Shown here piece after piece: positions 32,982 through 44,472 of a DNA stretch of 64,000 bases. Each line of letters starts with the position of its first letter. Position 1 is the stretch's first letter. Origin of the DNA: Desmodesmus armatus (lineage: Eukaryota; Chlorophyta; Chlorophyceae; Sphaeropleales; Scenedesmaceae). Made by a program: the position numbers and the translations under genes. A model generated the notes under the pieces. That model did no database searches, was not told the origin of the DNA, and saw nothing but the letters and a program-made list of their open reading frames with translations. The stretch is taken from contig VIIQ02000085.1 of NCBI GenBank assembly GCA_007449985.2, positions 1 through 64,000 of the forward strand. Reading direction: 5' to 3'.

Positions 32982-35900
32982 TCAACTGCTGCCACCGCCC
33001 TTGGCTGCTTGCGCCGCAGCCAGCGCCTTGCAAACTGGCCTGTGCTGCTTCCAGTGTGCAACCTGACAAGCCCGGCTGCAGTAGCGGGCCGTGCGGCAGC
33101 TTGAGCACTTGGTGGTGTGGCCGCAGACAAGGCTGGCCTCCAGTGTCCTGCTGATGTTGACACAAGCTGGGTTGTTGCAGAACCCAGGCACAGCCAGGAT
33201 GCAGAGCGCCTTGCCGGTCTGCTGGAGCTGCCGAGCCAGTGCTTTGAACCCTGAGGGGCCTGGGCCTGCTGAGTCGCAGCCCCATGCTGCTGCGTGTGCT
33301 GCTGTGAGGTGCTGCAGCTGCTGCACTGCTACTGCCACCGCGCCGTCTGAGGGGCCGTAGCCAGCCTCAGCCAGCTGTGCTGACACGCTGCTGCTGGTTA
33401 GCCACTCCAAGCAGGCCTGAGCTATGTCACCGCAATTGTGGGCCATGCCTGTTGCACTGGGGCACAGCACACCCATATCCATCAGCATTTGTGGTGCATT
33501 CTCTGATGCCATTGCCTCCTCTGAAGCCCCTGCCTCCGCTGATTCCGCTGGTGCTGGCTTGCTAGCGGCCAGCTGCGCGTACACCCGCTGGGCACGCATC
33601 ATTTCGGGGATTTTGGCGGGAAGTTGCAGCCCATACAGCAGGAAGCAGCGCCCAACAATCACCAGGCTGGGGAGCAGCTGCAACGCTGCAGGCGCCTGCT
33701 CGCCGGTGCTGCAGCAGCCACCCAAGCCTGAACCTGCTGATGGCGCCGTGCCGGACATGGTGGACTGGAGCAGGTGTGCTGCTGCCTGGGCAGCCACCAC
33801 CAGGCAGCGGCCAGGGTTGTGGAGAAGCAGAGGAGGGTTGGGGCCGCTCTGCAGCAGGCACAGCTTGACCACAGTGCTGAGCAGACTGTACAGCTGGCGC
33901 TGCTCAGGGCTGCCTGGCCCAGCCCTGTCTGCCAGCTCCAGCAGCCAGGGTGCCACACTCTTGTACTTGATTTGCTTGAAGTGCAAACCTGCGTTGATGT
34001 AGGATGACTGGCCGAGAGGGATACCTCTGAGTCACAGGAAACAGAAGACCAAGTTGTTCTCGAAAGCTTGCTGGTCTGAGGTTCGTGATGCACAAATGGC
34101 TGTCGACGCTGCTGATGTGCGCAGAAAGCCTTCCAGAACCTTCAAGGTGCCAACTGAATGACTGGCCAGTGCAGCCACTGCATCTGGAGGTGGCGTCGCT
34201 GGATGCACAGAAGGGTCGTTGCCAGTGGCAGACAGTGAGCTGCTGCACTGCAGCAGGCTGCTGGCCTGGGGTGTGCTGGGCTGGCTGCTGCTGGTGGTTG
34301 GGGATGCTGGCTGTGCCGCTGCGCTGGAACAGGCTGCCTCAGCACTGCATAGAGGCTCCAGCCCATCATCTTGCTGCTCCAGGGACCCTGGTGGCGCCAC
34401 TGCCTTGCACACAAGGCACAGAAACATCAGCAGCTTCTAAAGGCATGCTGCTGGGTAGTGCACTGCCAACTCAGTCATCTGCCCTGCTGTTGTAGCAATG
34501 GCAGCCAGCGCAAGGTGTGAAGTCCCAGCCTTGGCAGCGGCTGTACCAGCCGCAGTGTCCACGCAGACGTCTGCGTCCTCCTGCAGCTGTGGCAGTACCC
34601 TGCGCGCAAGCTTCAGGGCTGCAGGCACAACTTCAGCCACCCATGCGGCCTGCGGGGGCCCACTGCACTGCGGCTGCAGAAGCATTGCCTGCTGCTGGCA
34701 ACTGCCTGAGGGAGATATGACGTTCCTTTGCCAGGCCTGGGTGAGGGAGCTCCAAGCAGAAATGCCACTGAGGCTGAGCTGTGCTGCAGCTAAACAGTTG
34801 TTGCTGTAGCGCTTGCTGGGGGCTGGCATTTTTGCAGCACAGTGCAGAAACACACCTGGCAGCAACAGCTGCAGCTGCAGCTCGAGCTGTTGCTGTGCTG
34901 CAGGCTTCTTGGGCCAGACATGCTTTGCTGAGTCTGACTCCCACACCCCCATCACCATCATCCACACCTCCACAAGGAAGTCTGTTTCAACAGCATCTGC
35001 ACGCACTGTAATTTCAAGCGGGGTGAGGAAGCCTCCCAGCATGAGCACAAGCCTGACATCGACACCCACCTGCGCACACAGCTGCCGGTGGCTGGCAGGA
35101 AGTGATGCTGCTTGTCTGCCGGCTTTCTGCCAGGCCAGCTTGACATCAACACCCACATCTGTTCGGCTGCCGGTGTTGTTGGTGCCCGTTGCCTGTGCGT
35201 TGCGCCGCTGCTGCTGCTCTGCGGGCCAGGTGTACGCCACTGCAGCCAGCACCAGCGCAGTGCTGGGCATGAGAGACGTAGACTTCAGCACCTGCTGCTG
35301 GGCGGAGTCCACTTGCCAGTCTTTGTCATCTGGCACCTCTCTGGGCAGCAGGGGGTGCAGGTGCAGGATGCAGAGCCGCTCCATGAACTCACAGGCAGTT
35401 GCAAGGGTCACAACCTGGCGAGGCTCTGGGCTGCTGGTGGGGCCAGCGCGCGCCACGGTGCTGCTGATGTCACGAGCCAGGGCCAGCACAAAGTCAGCCA
35501 TACCCATGGCGTGACTGCTGGACCAAAAATTGCACGGGTCATTTTGCTGCTGCTGTGTCCCCCTTGGCTGTTGCAGCAGCTGTGTCATGCTCTGCAGCCA
35601 CGCAACAGTGAGAATCATCCAGCCGGCCATGCTCCTGTATGCAGTTGCAAGTGATGCTGCATCTGACCCCAACCCCAGTCGCTGCATCACGATGCGGCGA
35701 GGCTCTGGTAGACGCGCAGATGGTGATGCATCTCCGGCTTCTGTGAGGCCAGCAGCCACTGCTGACAGCAAGAAGGGCAACTGCTGCAGCAGGCCCGACT
35801 GCTGCAGCTGCTGCATGGTGGCCAGCATTGTGCTGGGGCTGGCTGGTGTGGAGAAGCTGTTGTGGAACATTTTTGCAGAGTCTGCTTGCTGTACAACACA

Positions 35901-36326
35901 CTTCAGTGCGTATATGAAGCACCAAGCATCCTCCCTGAGGGACTCTCCTTCTACACACTTTGCGCACACAAAACCGATGTGGTAGGGCGCACCTGCAGGG
36001 CCAGGGTTACAGGTCAGCAGTCAGCAACTGGTGGAAGCAGGCATGGTGACGTCAGCTGATCCAATTGACCTGACCATATGCAGACTCAGCTGAGTCGTAG
36101 ACTACACCTTGAGTTTCTGCACTAAAGCCGTCCACTCTTTGGCCGTGCAGGATGAGACGCCCTTCAAGTCATCCAGTGCTGTGCTGGCCCTGCTGACAGC
36201 TGCTGGGTATTCAGGTGCACCCTGCTTGGTCTTCACCAGGGAGTCAAGGGCCTTGATACAGGCAGCCCACAACGCTGCAGCTGCCTTTGACATAACGGAA
36301 GCTTGCAGTGCCTGCTGGCCTGAGAC
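32982..36326 (-). pseudogene. MYND zinc-finger protein gene with two in-frame stops
   Basis: The main exon runs from about 35994 down to 32982 in one frame of about 1000 codons. TAG at 34439-34437 and TGA at 34034-34032 interrupt it, and the reading frame continues unchanged after each. The C-terminus is a MYND zinc finger: CNNPAC, then CGHTTKCSSC, ARYCSRACQ, HWKQHRPVC. MYND fingers bind zinc and usually mediate protein contacts. The long Gln/Leu/Ala-rich helical part before it (for example LQQTGKALCILAVPGFCNNP) resembles a family that I recall as expanded in some green algae. An upstream exon 36326-36108 (ends QKLK, then GTGTAG) probably belongs to it, but the phases do not match. Conservation beyond both stops suggests a recent pseudogene, sequencing errors or readthrough. 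Confidence 0.75.
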
Positions 36327-37425
36327 CTGTCTGTGCACAAGACAGCAGCAGCAGGAAAATGGGAGCAGGTTGAGGCCAGGAGCTAGTGTCAACCAGCAAC
36401 ACGTCAGCAACATACAGAAACTTGATTGAGTTAAGATACAACAGCTTGTGGGGATCGGACAGCACCGTGGTGCTCACCTTCTGCTGTTGGAGCCTTCAAG
36501 GCTCCAATGGAGCAGAAAGCTCAAGGCGCAGGGCAGTACCAACACAAACTTCAAGGTAGTGCTTCGCACCGCCACTGGCTGTGCATCGACAACGCGGACT
36601 TGACGATGAAGCTCGTCTGTTAACATTGCAGCGAGTTTGAATCGGGCACTCAACCTCATGGGCACCCAACACCTCCTTTTAACCTCACGGACTGCCAATT
36701 TTGGACGTCACTGTCTGACAGTAACTGTTAGGAACACGTGCTGAGCTCCTGTCCTGATCTCCCGCGCGAAGCCCTGCTCATCACACCACAGCACAGCACG
36801 GATGCACACTGTTTCAGCCGCAGCACTCCATGTTGGCAGTAGCACAGCAGGCACTGAAAGTGACAGTGCACAACAGCATAGTCTCAGTCGACGGAATTGC
36901 CGACGTCACAGGCCCGGCCAGAAGCACACCTGAGCCTGCTAAAACAAAGTTGATGAGGCATCTGGATGGTGATGACAGCCTTCCTGCCACTGACTAGCTG
37001 CTTAGCTGCTTACAATGACAAATGTTGGTGTTCAGCAGTTCACATCTCACAGCAGCATGTCCGCCGGACCGGGTGCCCTTCAAGGCTTGGACAACGTGCG
37101 TCAACCCTGGATAATTCGATGCAGGGGACAGGAGGTGCTTGCAGGATTCAAACCTACATCATGTCACCTTCAATGTAGCATGCCTGTTGGTTTAGAAATG
37201 CCTGTATCCCCACACTAAGAACACTTCATGAGGGGTTCAGGGCCTGAACCACGCGTCAGTTGTTGTTGACTGTCCAGTGTATTCATGAATAGGTGCACCA
37301 CCACCAAAAATCTGCTGCGTCCTACCGTCCCATTGATACTGCAACGAGTCCTATCTCTCAGCTGCCTGTCTTCTGATCAGCACGTGGACGTCTTGCATCC
37401 ATTCCACCTCCATACACCCACAAGG
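36327..37425. other. Upstream region between divergent MYND and PLMT genes
   Basis: A minus-strand open stretch, 36698-36478, ends at a good GTGAGC donor and could be the first exon of the MYND gene, though it has no homology support. The rest should hold the two promoters. I see no clear motif. Confidence 0.4.
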
Positions 37426-38129
37426 ATGGCTCCGCTAGTAGACTTACTAGGGGAATATCTAACGTGCTCTCGCAATGATGTCTTCGCGCCACACCCACTG
37501 CTGGTGTTCACCGCGATCGCCTTGCCGCACTTCCTCTATGCCTACATCTGGTTCAAGCCGGATAGCTGGATGCGCATGTTTCCCAAGAGCCCTGTAGATG
37601 CATTTGCTACCGCTGGACTTGTGGGCAAATGTAAGTTGTCCTCCATGGTAACCCCCAGTTGATCTGCTGCTGTTGGAGGTTGGTTCTTGCCCAACGCCCC
37701 AACTGACCCATGTGCCTTCTTGTCATACGTATCTTTGTTTCTGCAGTGATTCAGTTCGCTGCTGTGCTGCTGTGGTTCAGCAGCATACGCGCACGGGGCC
37801 TGTGCATATACCTAGATGAGGTCTCCCTACTGCAGTGGCTGCTGTCCTTGGCTCTGATTTGCTATGGCCAGTCCCTGAACGTCGGCATCTTCAGCGCTAT
37901 CGGTCACGATGGCGTTTACTACGGCTTCAAGCTGGGCCGCAAGATCCCTTGGGTGACAGGCTGGCCCTTTGACACAGTGTCACACCCCCAGTATGTGGGT
38001 TCAGTGCTGACCATCTGGGGTTTTGTGGCCCTTGTGTGGGGCCAGTACCCTGGCACGCCACTGCTGCTGGCAGCAGGGTATTGGACGTTGGTCTATGCAG
38101 CAACAGCAGTGCAGGAGCAGTACCTATGA
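37426..38129 (+). CDS. PLMT: Phospholipid N-methyltransferase
   Basis: Two exons, 37426-37630 and 37747-38129, joined in phase 1; about 195 residues, the usual length for this family. The enzyme transfers methyl groups from S-adenosylmethionine to phosphatidyl-N-methylethanolamine to make phosphatidylcholine, in the endoplasmic reticulum. Hydrophobic segments fit a four-helix membrane fold: HPLLVFTAIALPHFLYAYIW, LIQFAAVLLWFSS, LLQWLLSLALICYGQSLNV and the C-terminal LLLAAGYWTLVYA. The family signature lies near residues 135-160: GVYYGFKLGRKIPWV, then FDTVSHPQYVGSVLTIWG, with the HPQY motif involved in methyl-donor binding. The ATG at 37426 gives a protein that starts MAPLVDLL, without an obvious targeting peptide. 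Confidence 0.92.
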
Positions 38130-40441
38130 AGAGTGAAGAGTGATGCCTTTTGGTGAGCAGTTGGGGCTGCAGACAGTGAGTGCAGTTGGCATTTGGACAC
38201 CCTGCAGCATTCAGGGATCTGCTGTGCAAGTAGATTGTGTGTAGCAGGTTGCACGCATCGGCAGCTCCTTTTGTGCCTGAAGTTTTCGATCAGCTGGCGC
38301 ACACCAAAGAGCGGCAGAGTGCAAGAGCTGCAGCCAGTAAAGCAAGCAAAGCTGCCAGCATCACTTGAGCGCGCCTTCGGCTCAGTAGTTGTCGTCAGCT
38401 CATGCAGATGAAGTGCCCTACCAAATGCATTGTGCATTGCATCGTACATTGCATGTGATGCTGCCTTGTCTGCTTGACCTTCTGCATCGTCAGCATGACG
38501 TTTGACTGCCCGTGACTTGCCCTGCCCCGGTTCTGTGCCCTGCAGTAGCAGCAGCACCCCAACACCTGGGGACGGCTCCGTCTTCGCAGTCAGATCGGAT
38601 TAGCAGGGGCAGCCACCGTTGAGAGAGGCAGCTGCCATTTTTGCTCCCCAGCAGCAGCAGGTTTTGTGCACGCAGTGTGTCCAAAGGCGGGTTGTGCTGT
38701 TCAAGTATGCGGGTTGTGCCATTCAAGTACCTCTGCAGCAGCAGCCGCCCAGCACTGCATAGAGTGAAGAAGGCAGCGCAGCACTGCCGGCAGACGTTTT
38801 GACATTGCTCTGCAGACAGCTTTCAAGTGCAGGCCCTTGTGTTTGCAAGTGCAGGCTCTTGTCATGCTTTTTGGGGCGCCTCGTGTTGCCCGCACTTAGC
38901 CCAAGTAGTTGTTGGACGGAGGCATCACGTGTCAGGAGTACAGAAGCAGTATGGCACGTGTGTTACAGTATTACCATACTGCAGCCCAACGGCGCATGTG
39001 AAAGCAGCACAGCTGTGTGTTCGTTTTTCTGGTGTGTATGGGGCCATTTCCCCAGACTGCATGCACTGGATTTGCTTGGCTGTGCCCATGCAGCCAGCTG
39101 TGCAGTCGCTTGGTTAGTCAGCCAGCTAGCTCATGCTGCAAGTATGGGATCTAGCTGCATGGCTGTGCACGTGCTGCCATCCGTGCAATCACTCAGCCAG
39201 CCAGTCGACCCGTGTGCTGCACACTGCCCAATCAGGCAGTAGGGGCCTGGCAATCTTGCAGCCTGTGAGCGCTTGTGTGGCGGCCCTGTGGCCTGCTGAG
39301 TAGCTTTGCCTGATAGTCACGGATTGGGAGGCATTTGCAGGTGTCTTGACTGCACGCTAATTCAAACTCATTTAGAGGACAACCAGTTCAGTGTGGTGTG
39401 GTTGGGAACATTTTCTTTGAAGAGTTTTGAAACCGGGTGCGTGGGTCCTGGCTCAGCAATTCAAATGGCTCCACCCTGATGGGCAGTTTGAATGTGTTTG
39501 TATGTAAAGATGTGTTGCAAAGATGTCCATACGGCCTGTGTGTCACATCTGCCCTTGGCTCCGACAGGGGCTCAAAGTGCAAGCAGAGCAACGCCCGTCT
39601 TTGAGCACTTCAGGCAGGCAGCTTTGACTTCACAGCGCACGCCATACCAAGCCCACCAACTGCAACAGACCACTGCCACTCATCGTGGGCAGACGCCACT
39701 CATCACGGCCAAACACACATTTCCCCGCTCGTACTTGCGGCTCATGTACATGACATGCGTCACAACCTGCCATTGCGCCACTTCACAAACAACCGTTCTA
39801 CTGTACAATGCAGCAGGAGAGCTGGGACAACTGCCATGCTGCCCGGCTTGTTCTCTTGGCCAATCCACACAAAAACACATCTCCCACTCACACATCATAA
39901 TGAAGGACGCATCAGCACCATTTCTTGCACACTCTCACAGTGCCTGCCATACAGAACAAACCCAAACACGGTGACCACACGCATGTACAACTCTCACTGT
40001 GCTGACCTTCTGGTGCCATGCTCACGCAGCCACTCACACTGCTGGCCAGCCGCACGCAAGCCATCAACAGCTGCACATAACAACAAACCGTCATCAACAC
40101 CATAGAGTTGATACATCTCTGTCGGTGGTATGGCGACAGTAGGCAGCAGCAACACTGTGCACCAACAAAACTGAACACCAGCAACACTGCAGGTCGAAGT
40201 GCCTTGCAACACGACACATTGACGCAAGCCTCCAGGGATTGAGAGCCCAGCTGCGGCTGGTGCTGTCCACCGCTCCATTTGCTGCCCGTCAACATCAGAA
40301 CCTGCCGCCAGTCCCAGTCTCGCCTCCCTACTAAGCAGGACAGCATGGCAGACAGCAAGCCAAACAGCAAGACAGACAGCAGGACAAACAACCTCATGGC
40401 CAGTCCAATGACACAAGTCCTATTGCTGTTGCCAAGTCTTA
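38130..40441. other. Convergent intergenic region, PLMT and DUF2358 genes
   Basis: About 2.3 kb without a supported exon. Open stretches on both strands (for example 39912-40448 minus) are Cys- and Leu-rich and look like chance reading of CTG-rich sequence. No array or RNA gene seen. Confidence 0.45.
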
Positions 40442-42603
40442 TCAGCACATGCCATCAAACCCCTTCTCCTGCAGCCTGACATGTCATGGCTGACGGCGTG
40501 TGGACCACTGAACTGACAACCGTTCAGCAGCACCACACCTGCGTGACATGTTGTGCATGCGAGTTGCAGCAACACATGCATGTGCGCAGGCCGGCAGCAA
40601 AGCACAACACATGGCGCACAACAATAGGCACCCCCACCCCCTGCACGCGCTGTGTTGACGCAAGCACGGCCCCTTGCCACTTGGCTGGTCTGGTACTGTT
40701 TGATTGACAACCCAGCCTGTCTGCTCAAACCACACAGGACTGTGTGCCACCATCAGGACCACGTTTCACCACGATTATCATTTGTGGAGCGTACTCTCAG
40801 ACCGAGTCAAGGCAAAGAAAGACGCCCTTACTGCTTGTGTGACAGTGCTTCATCAGCATTGTCTACGTGCGCAGCAAGCTACTGATGGCAGGAGCACACA
40901 GCAGTCGGTACTGACCTGCATGCCTTGTGCGAACTTGACAACTTCCGTAACCAGGCCAGACACCAGCAGCAGCCCCGCCAACACCTCAGTCACGCTGCCG
41001 CCAACGGCACCAGGGAGGGTGTGCCCTGTTGCGCAGCACAGACACAAACATGTTGTGTTATGTTATGTTTTGTCATGTTATGTTGATGTCATAAAAAGAC
41101 AGAACACAGCCTCAGCCTTTGCCGCGTGGGCAGCCACAGACTACCAGCGTGCTCAGGTAGCCATGCATGTTGGGTCCTTTTATAGGCCTGGACCCTCCTG
41201 CCGCACCACTAATGTGAAGATACAGCACTGCTTTGCTGTGGCTAACATTAGGGGGCTGACCACATGCGTACTCAGGCATTGACATGTGAGACACCTGTTG
41301 TCAGGTGTGTGACGAGTGCTGCCAGCATCATGAGTGCAGAGAGGGGGGCGGGGGGGGGGGGGGGGGGGAGGAGGGGGGGGAGGAAGGGGGGCAACAACAT
41401 TGTTGTTGGGCTTCCCCTCTCCCCAAAGCATGCATAATGTAGCAAATCTATGTGGTCTCACCTGTTGCCATGTGTGACAAGTGCTGCCAGCATCATGAGT
41501 GCAGCCCGCATCATGATTGAGCAGCCCGCTCGGAGCCGAGGGGGGGGGGGCGATGGGGGGGGAGTGGGGGCGATGGGGGTGCGTGGGGGGGAGCGGGATG
41601 GGGGTTGGGGGCTGGGGGGGGGGGGGAAGGCGAGCCCAACCACATGCATACTATGACAGATCCTCATGGTCTCACCTGTTGCGAGGTGTGTGAGGAGTGC
41701 TGCCAGCACCAGTGGTGCTGAGAAGAGAGCCACCTTGCCACTGACCACCATCCACATGCCTGACACATCCCCATCGCTGAGTGACAGCATGAAGGTCTCC
41801 CAGGGGTTGGTGGGCACCTTGGCAGCAGGACGCAGCAGCCTCTCAACAACCTGGAATGAGGAGAGAGGCGACAAATAGACAAGTAGTCAGCCGGAGGCAG
41901 GGTTACGAAATTGACCTCCACATGGATGGATATGGTGGATACGTTGGCGCAGTACAATCCTCATCCCCTAAAAAGGGTCCAGACAGCCTTCACTGGGCAC
42001 AAAAAAAACAAAGATCTGGTGTTGTACAAGCTTGCTTCTAGACATACTCACAAAAAAAGGAGAAAAAACAAAAAAAGCAAAAAAAACCCAAAAATAATAA
42101 TAATAACAAACACACAGCCTTCACTGGGCAACGTGGGCGTAGTCAGAAGGGGGTTGGGGTGGGGCGGGGAGGGCACGGGGGGAACAGCACGGAGGACTAA
42201 AAAACGTCCTGACACACTACCACTGTGCAGCCTCACATTGTCAGCAACAAGATGGCATTCCTTTTTTTTGGTTTTACCAGGGGGTCAATTACATTTATTT
42301 CCTGAGGAGTCAGTCTCTCACCTCTCCTGGCTCACTCTTCCACCGTTCAATGTGTTCAGTCACCAGGCCTCTGCTGGTGTCAATGATGTGTGTGGTGCTA
42401 CCTGCAAGCACAGCACAGCACAGCACGGCACAGCGTTATAATAGTGCCTGTGATTGAGGCTTGTGCCACCGATAGGAGATGCTACCGAGCCGGTCCATCA
42501 TAATGCTGCACTTGTGCGCAGGCAGCATCAGCAACCGAAGACACACGTCACCCCATGCTGACATGCAAGCGAACTACAGCATACAGAAGTGATGGGGTAC
42601 CCA

Positions 42604-42634
<31 letters not shown>

Positions 42635-43984
42635 CCCACCTGCTGCTGCCAGTCGTGGCTTCCAGGGCAGGTCCAGTATGGCGCTGAACCTCCAGTGAGC
42701 CTCCAGTGTGCCTGACTCTTGATTGACGTCCCACTTTGTGATCTCAAGGTCCACGTCAGATCTGCACAGCAGACAGCACCACGAAGAGTGTATGCTCGCA
42801 ATTCCTGAACGCTGTGACAAAAACCCACTATCTGCCTACTTGTGGGCTGGGTGGGACAGGCAGGCGGGAGCGCAAAGGTAGATAGGGGTGAGGTGCAGGG
42901 TAGGTTCCTGCACCCTGCCAAGCAAGAGTGCAGGGAAGACGCATGAGCCACCCAGGGTGCCTGCTGCTCTTGTTGGCCAGGGGAAGAGCATTGGACGTGC
43001 GTTTTAAATGCACCACAGGTGCCAACAGGGGCCAGGCTCATGTCAGATCACTGCCCACTGCGTGGATGCATGTAGGGGGCTTGAGCAATGCTGCTTCAAC
43101 TGCAAGCACTCAGGCCAAGGCAAATTGCTGCTTCCATTGTAACTACTCAGGGGTACAATGCCGCTCTCACTCCATCTACTGTGCTCTGGACAGAAAGCTA
43201 CTTCCACTGCACTTGGGCTGTAGCCGGAATGCTGCCTCCACTGCCACTGCTGGGGGGGGGGGTAGCCACAATGCTGCTCCCACTGCCACCACTCACATCA
43301 AGTTTCCGAGGTTTGATACATTCTTCTTGAACCGCTCCACCCCTTTGAAGCTTACGAAGGGGTCAGCAAACAGGCACTGTGGGTCGTAGTCTGCCATTTC
43401 ACCCTTTCCACTGATGAAGTAATCCTCTGCATAATCTGCCCTGATCGACTCCAGCACCTGATCTACTGTCCTTACGCCAGACGGTGCAGCTACTGCTGTA
43501 GCTGTGCTGCTGCTGCTTGGCTCCTCGTCGGTTGCTTGCTGCTTGCCCTTGCCTAGGATGTCTCCGAAGATTTCTGCACCTACCCATGCTGCTTTCAGGC
43601 CCAGGCCTGCACACAGCAGATACAGTTGTGGTATGGTGTGTCGCACGCAGGTTTCGCAGTTATGATAGGAACGGTTGTGCTTTGTAAAGCTGCTGAAATG
43701 TGCCTAAGCATGATAGGAAGGAGGAATCAGTGCTGATGATCTTGCTGCTCTGCTGTCTCACCTGCATCCTTCTTCCTCACAGGTCTGTTGGTGCTTTCCG
43801 TTTCTTGTGCATTACACCGAACATTCAACCTGTTTGCGCCTCTGCTTGACCTCTGGAACGGCCTGCACACCCTGCTCGTGCTGTGTTGGTGATTTGTGAG
43901 GCCCTGCATTTTTTGCATCACGAAGCAAGCGCCTTTACGAGCTGCAACAGGTTTATTTCTCAATTCCTCAACGTTGGGCAACAT
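40442..43984 (-). CDS. DUF2358 protein, plastid-targeted, with C-terminal membrane extension
   Basis: Seven exons: 43984-43762, 43606-43297, 42761-42640, 42401-42322, 41850-41676, 41025-40916, 40468-40442. All are GT-AG and every phase agrees. Residues 1-70 are Arg/Ser-rich, like a transit peptide. The DUF2358 domain follows: VLESIRADYAEDYFISGKG, YDPQCLFADPFVSFKGVERF, then LEAHWRFSAILDLPWKP, GSTTHIIDTSRG and VTEHIERWKSEPGE. This is a SnoaL-like fold in plants and cyanobacteria of unknown function. After it come a hydrophobic segment (MVVSGKVALFSAPLVLAALL) and a second one (VTEVLAGLLLVSGLVTEVV), ending GFDGMC. The enzyme activity, if any, is unknown. Confidence 0.85.
41303..41511 (-). repeat. 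Two copies of the DUF2358 exon 5 end with donor
   Basis: The end of exon 5 (coding LAALLTHLATG, donor GTGAGACC) recurs at about 41511-41463 and 41340-41303 within the following intron. The first copy keeps ATGCTGGCAGCACT and CAACAG|GTGAGACCA; the second has CAACAG|GTGTCTCA. The G-run 41341-41390 separates them. Confidence 0.88.
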
Positions 43985-44472
43985 CAGGGCGCGGCCTACT
44001 GCAGAAGGTGCGTACGCAGTAAGTGGTCAATATAACAAACTCGGACGCAGCCCGCAGGCGCGCCTGTAAATGCTCTCTACATGCTCATTGGTGACAATAT
44101 AGCTTTTGAGCGCCTCGAGCACGTGCAGCTGCACCAACACATTTGAATTTGTTCGAAATAGCATTAGCAACCTTCTGCATCGCGCACAAGTGCTGCAGCA
44201 GCCTTTGATTTTACCTGCACCAGCTACAAACACAGTAAGTGTGCCTGTCAGCCAGCGACGTGCACTGGGTGACGCTGTGAGCATTCGCGCGCGGCAGCAG
44301 TAGAAGGGCATTGTGCAGTACGTGGCTTTAGGGGCGCTAAAATGCACAAACTCAATTCTCAGGACCACCAACGCCTTACGCGACTGTTTGTGGCAGCCTA
44401 GCATGCCATCAACCAGCCCTGCGGTCAATAATATTCCCGCCCGGTTGCTCGCAGACACCCCCAGACCCAAAG
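43985..44472. promoter_or_regulatory. Shared upstream region of two divergent genes
   Basis: 488 bases separate the start codons of the DUF2358 gene (minus) and the small secreted protein (plus), so both promoters should lie here. A 208-codon minus-strand open frame (44653-44027) covers it and the first exon of the secreted protein. It has no recognised motif and is probably chance. I see no clear TATA box. Confidence 0.5.

Noticed and set aside
38827..39242. Open frames after PLMT
   Set aside because: Cys/Leu/Ser-rich composition as in other chance frames of this genome; no splice-consistent exon chain.
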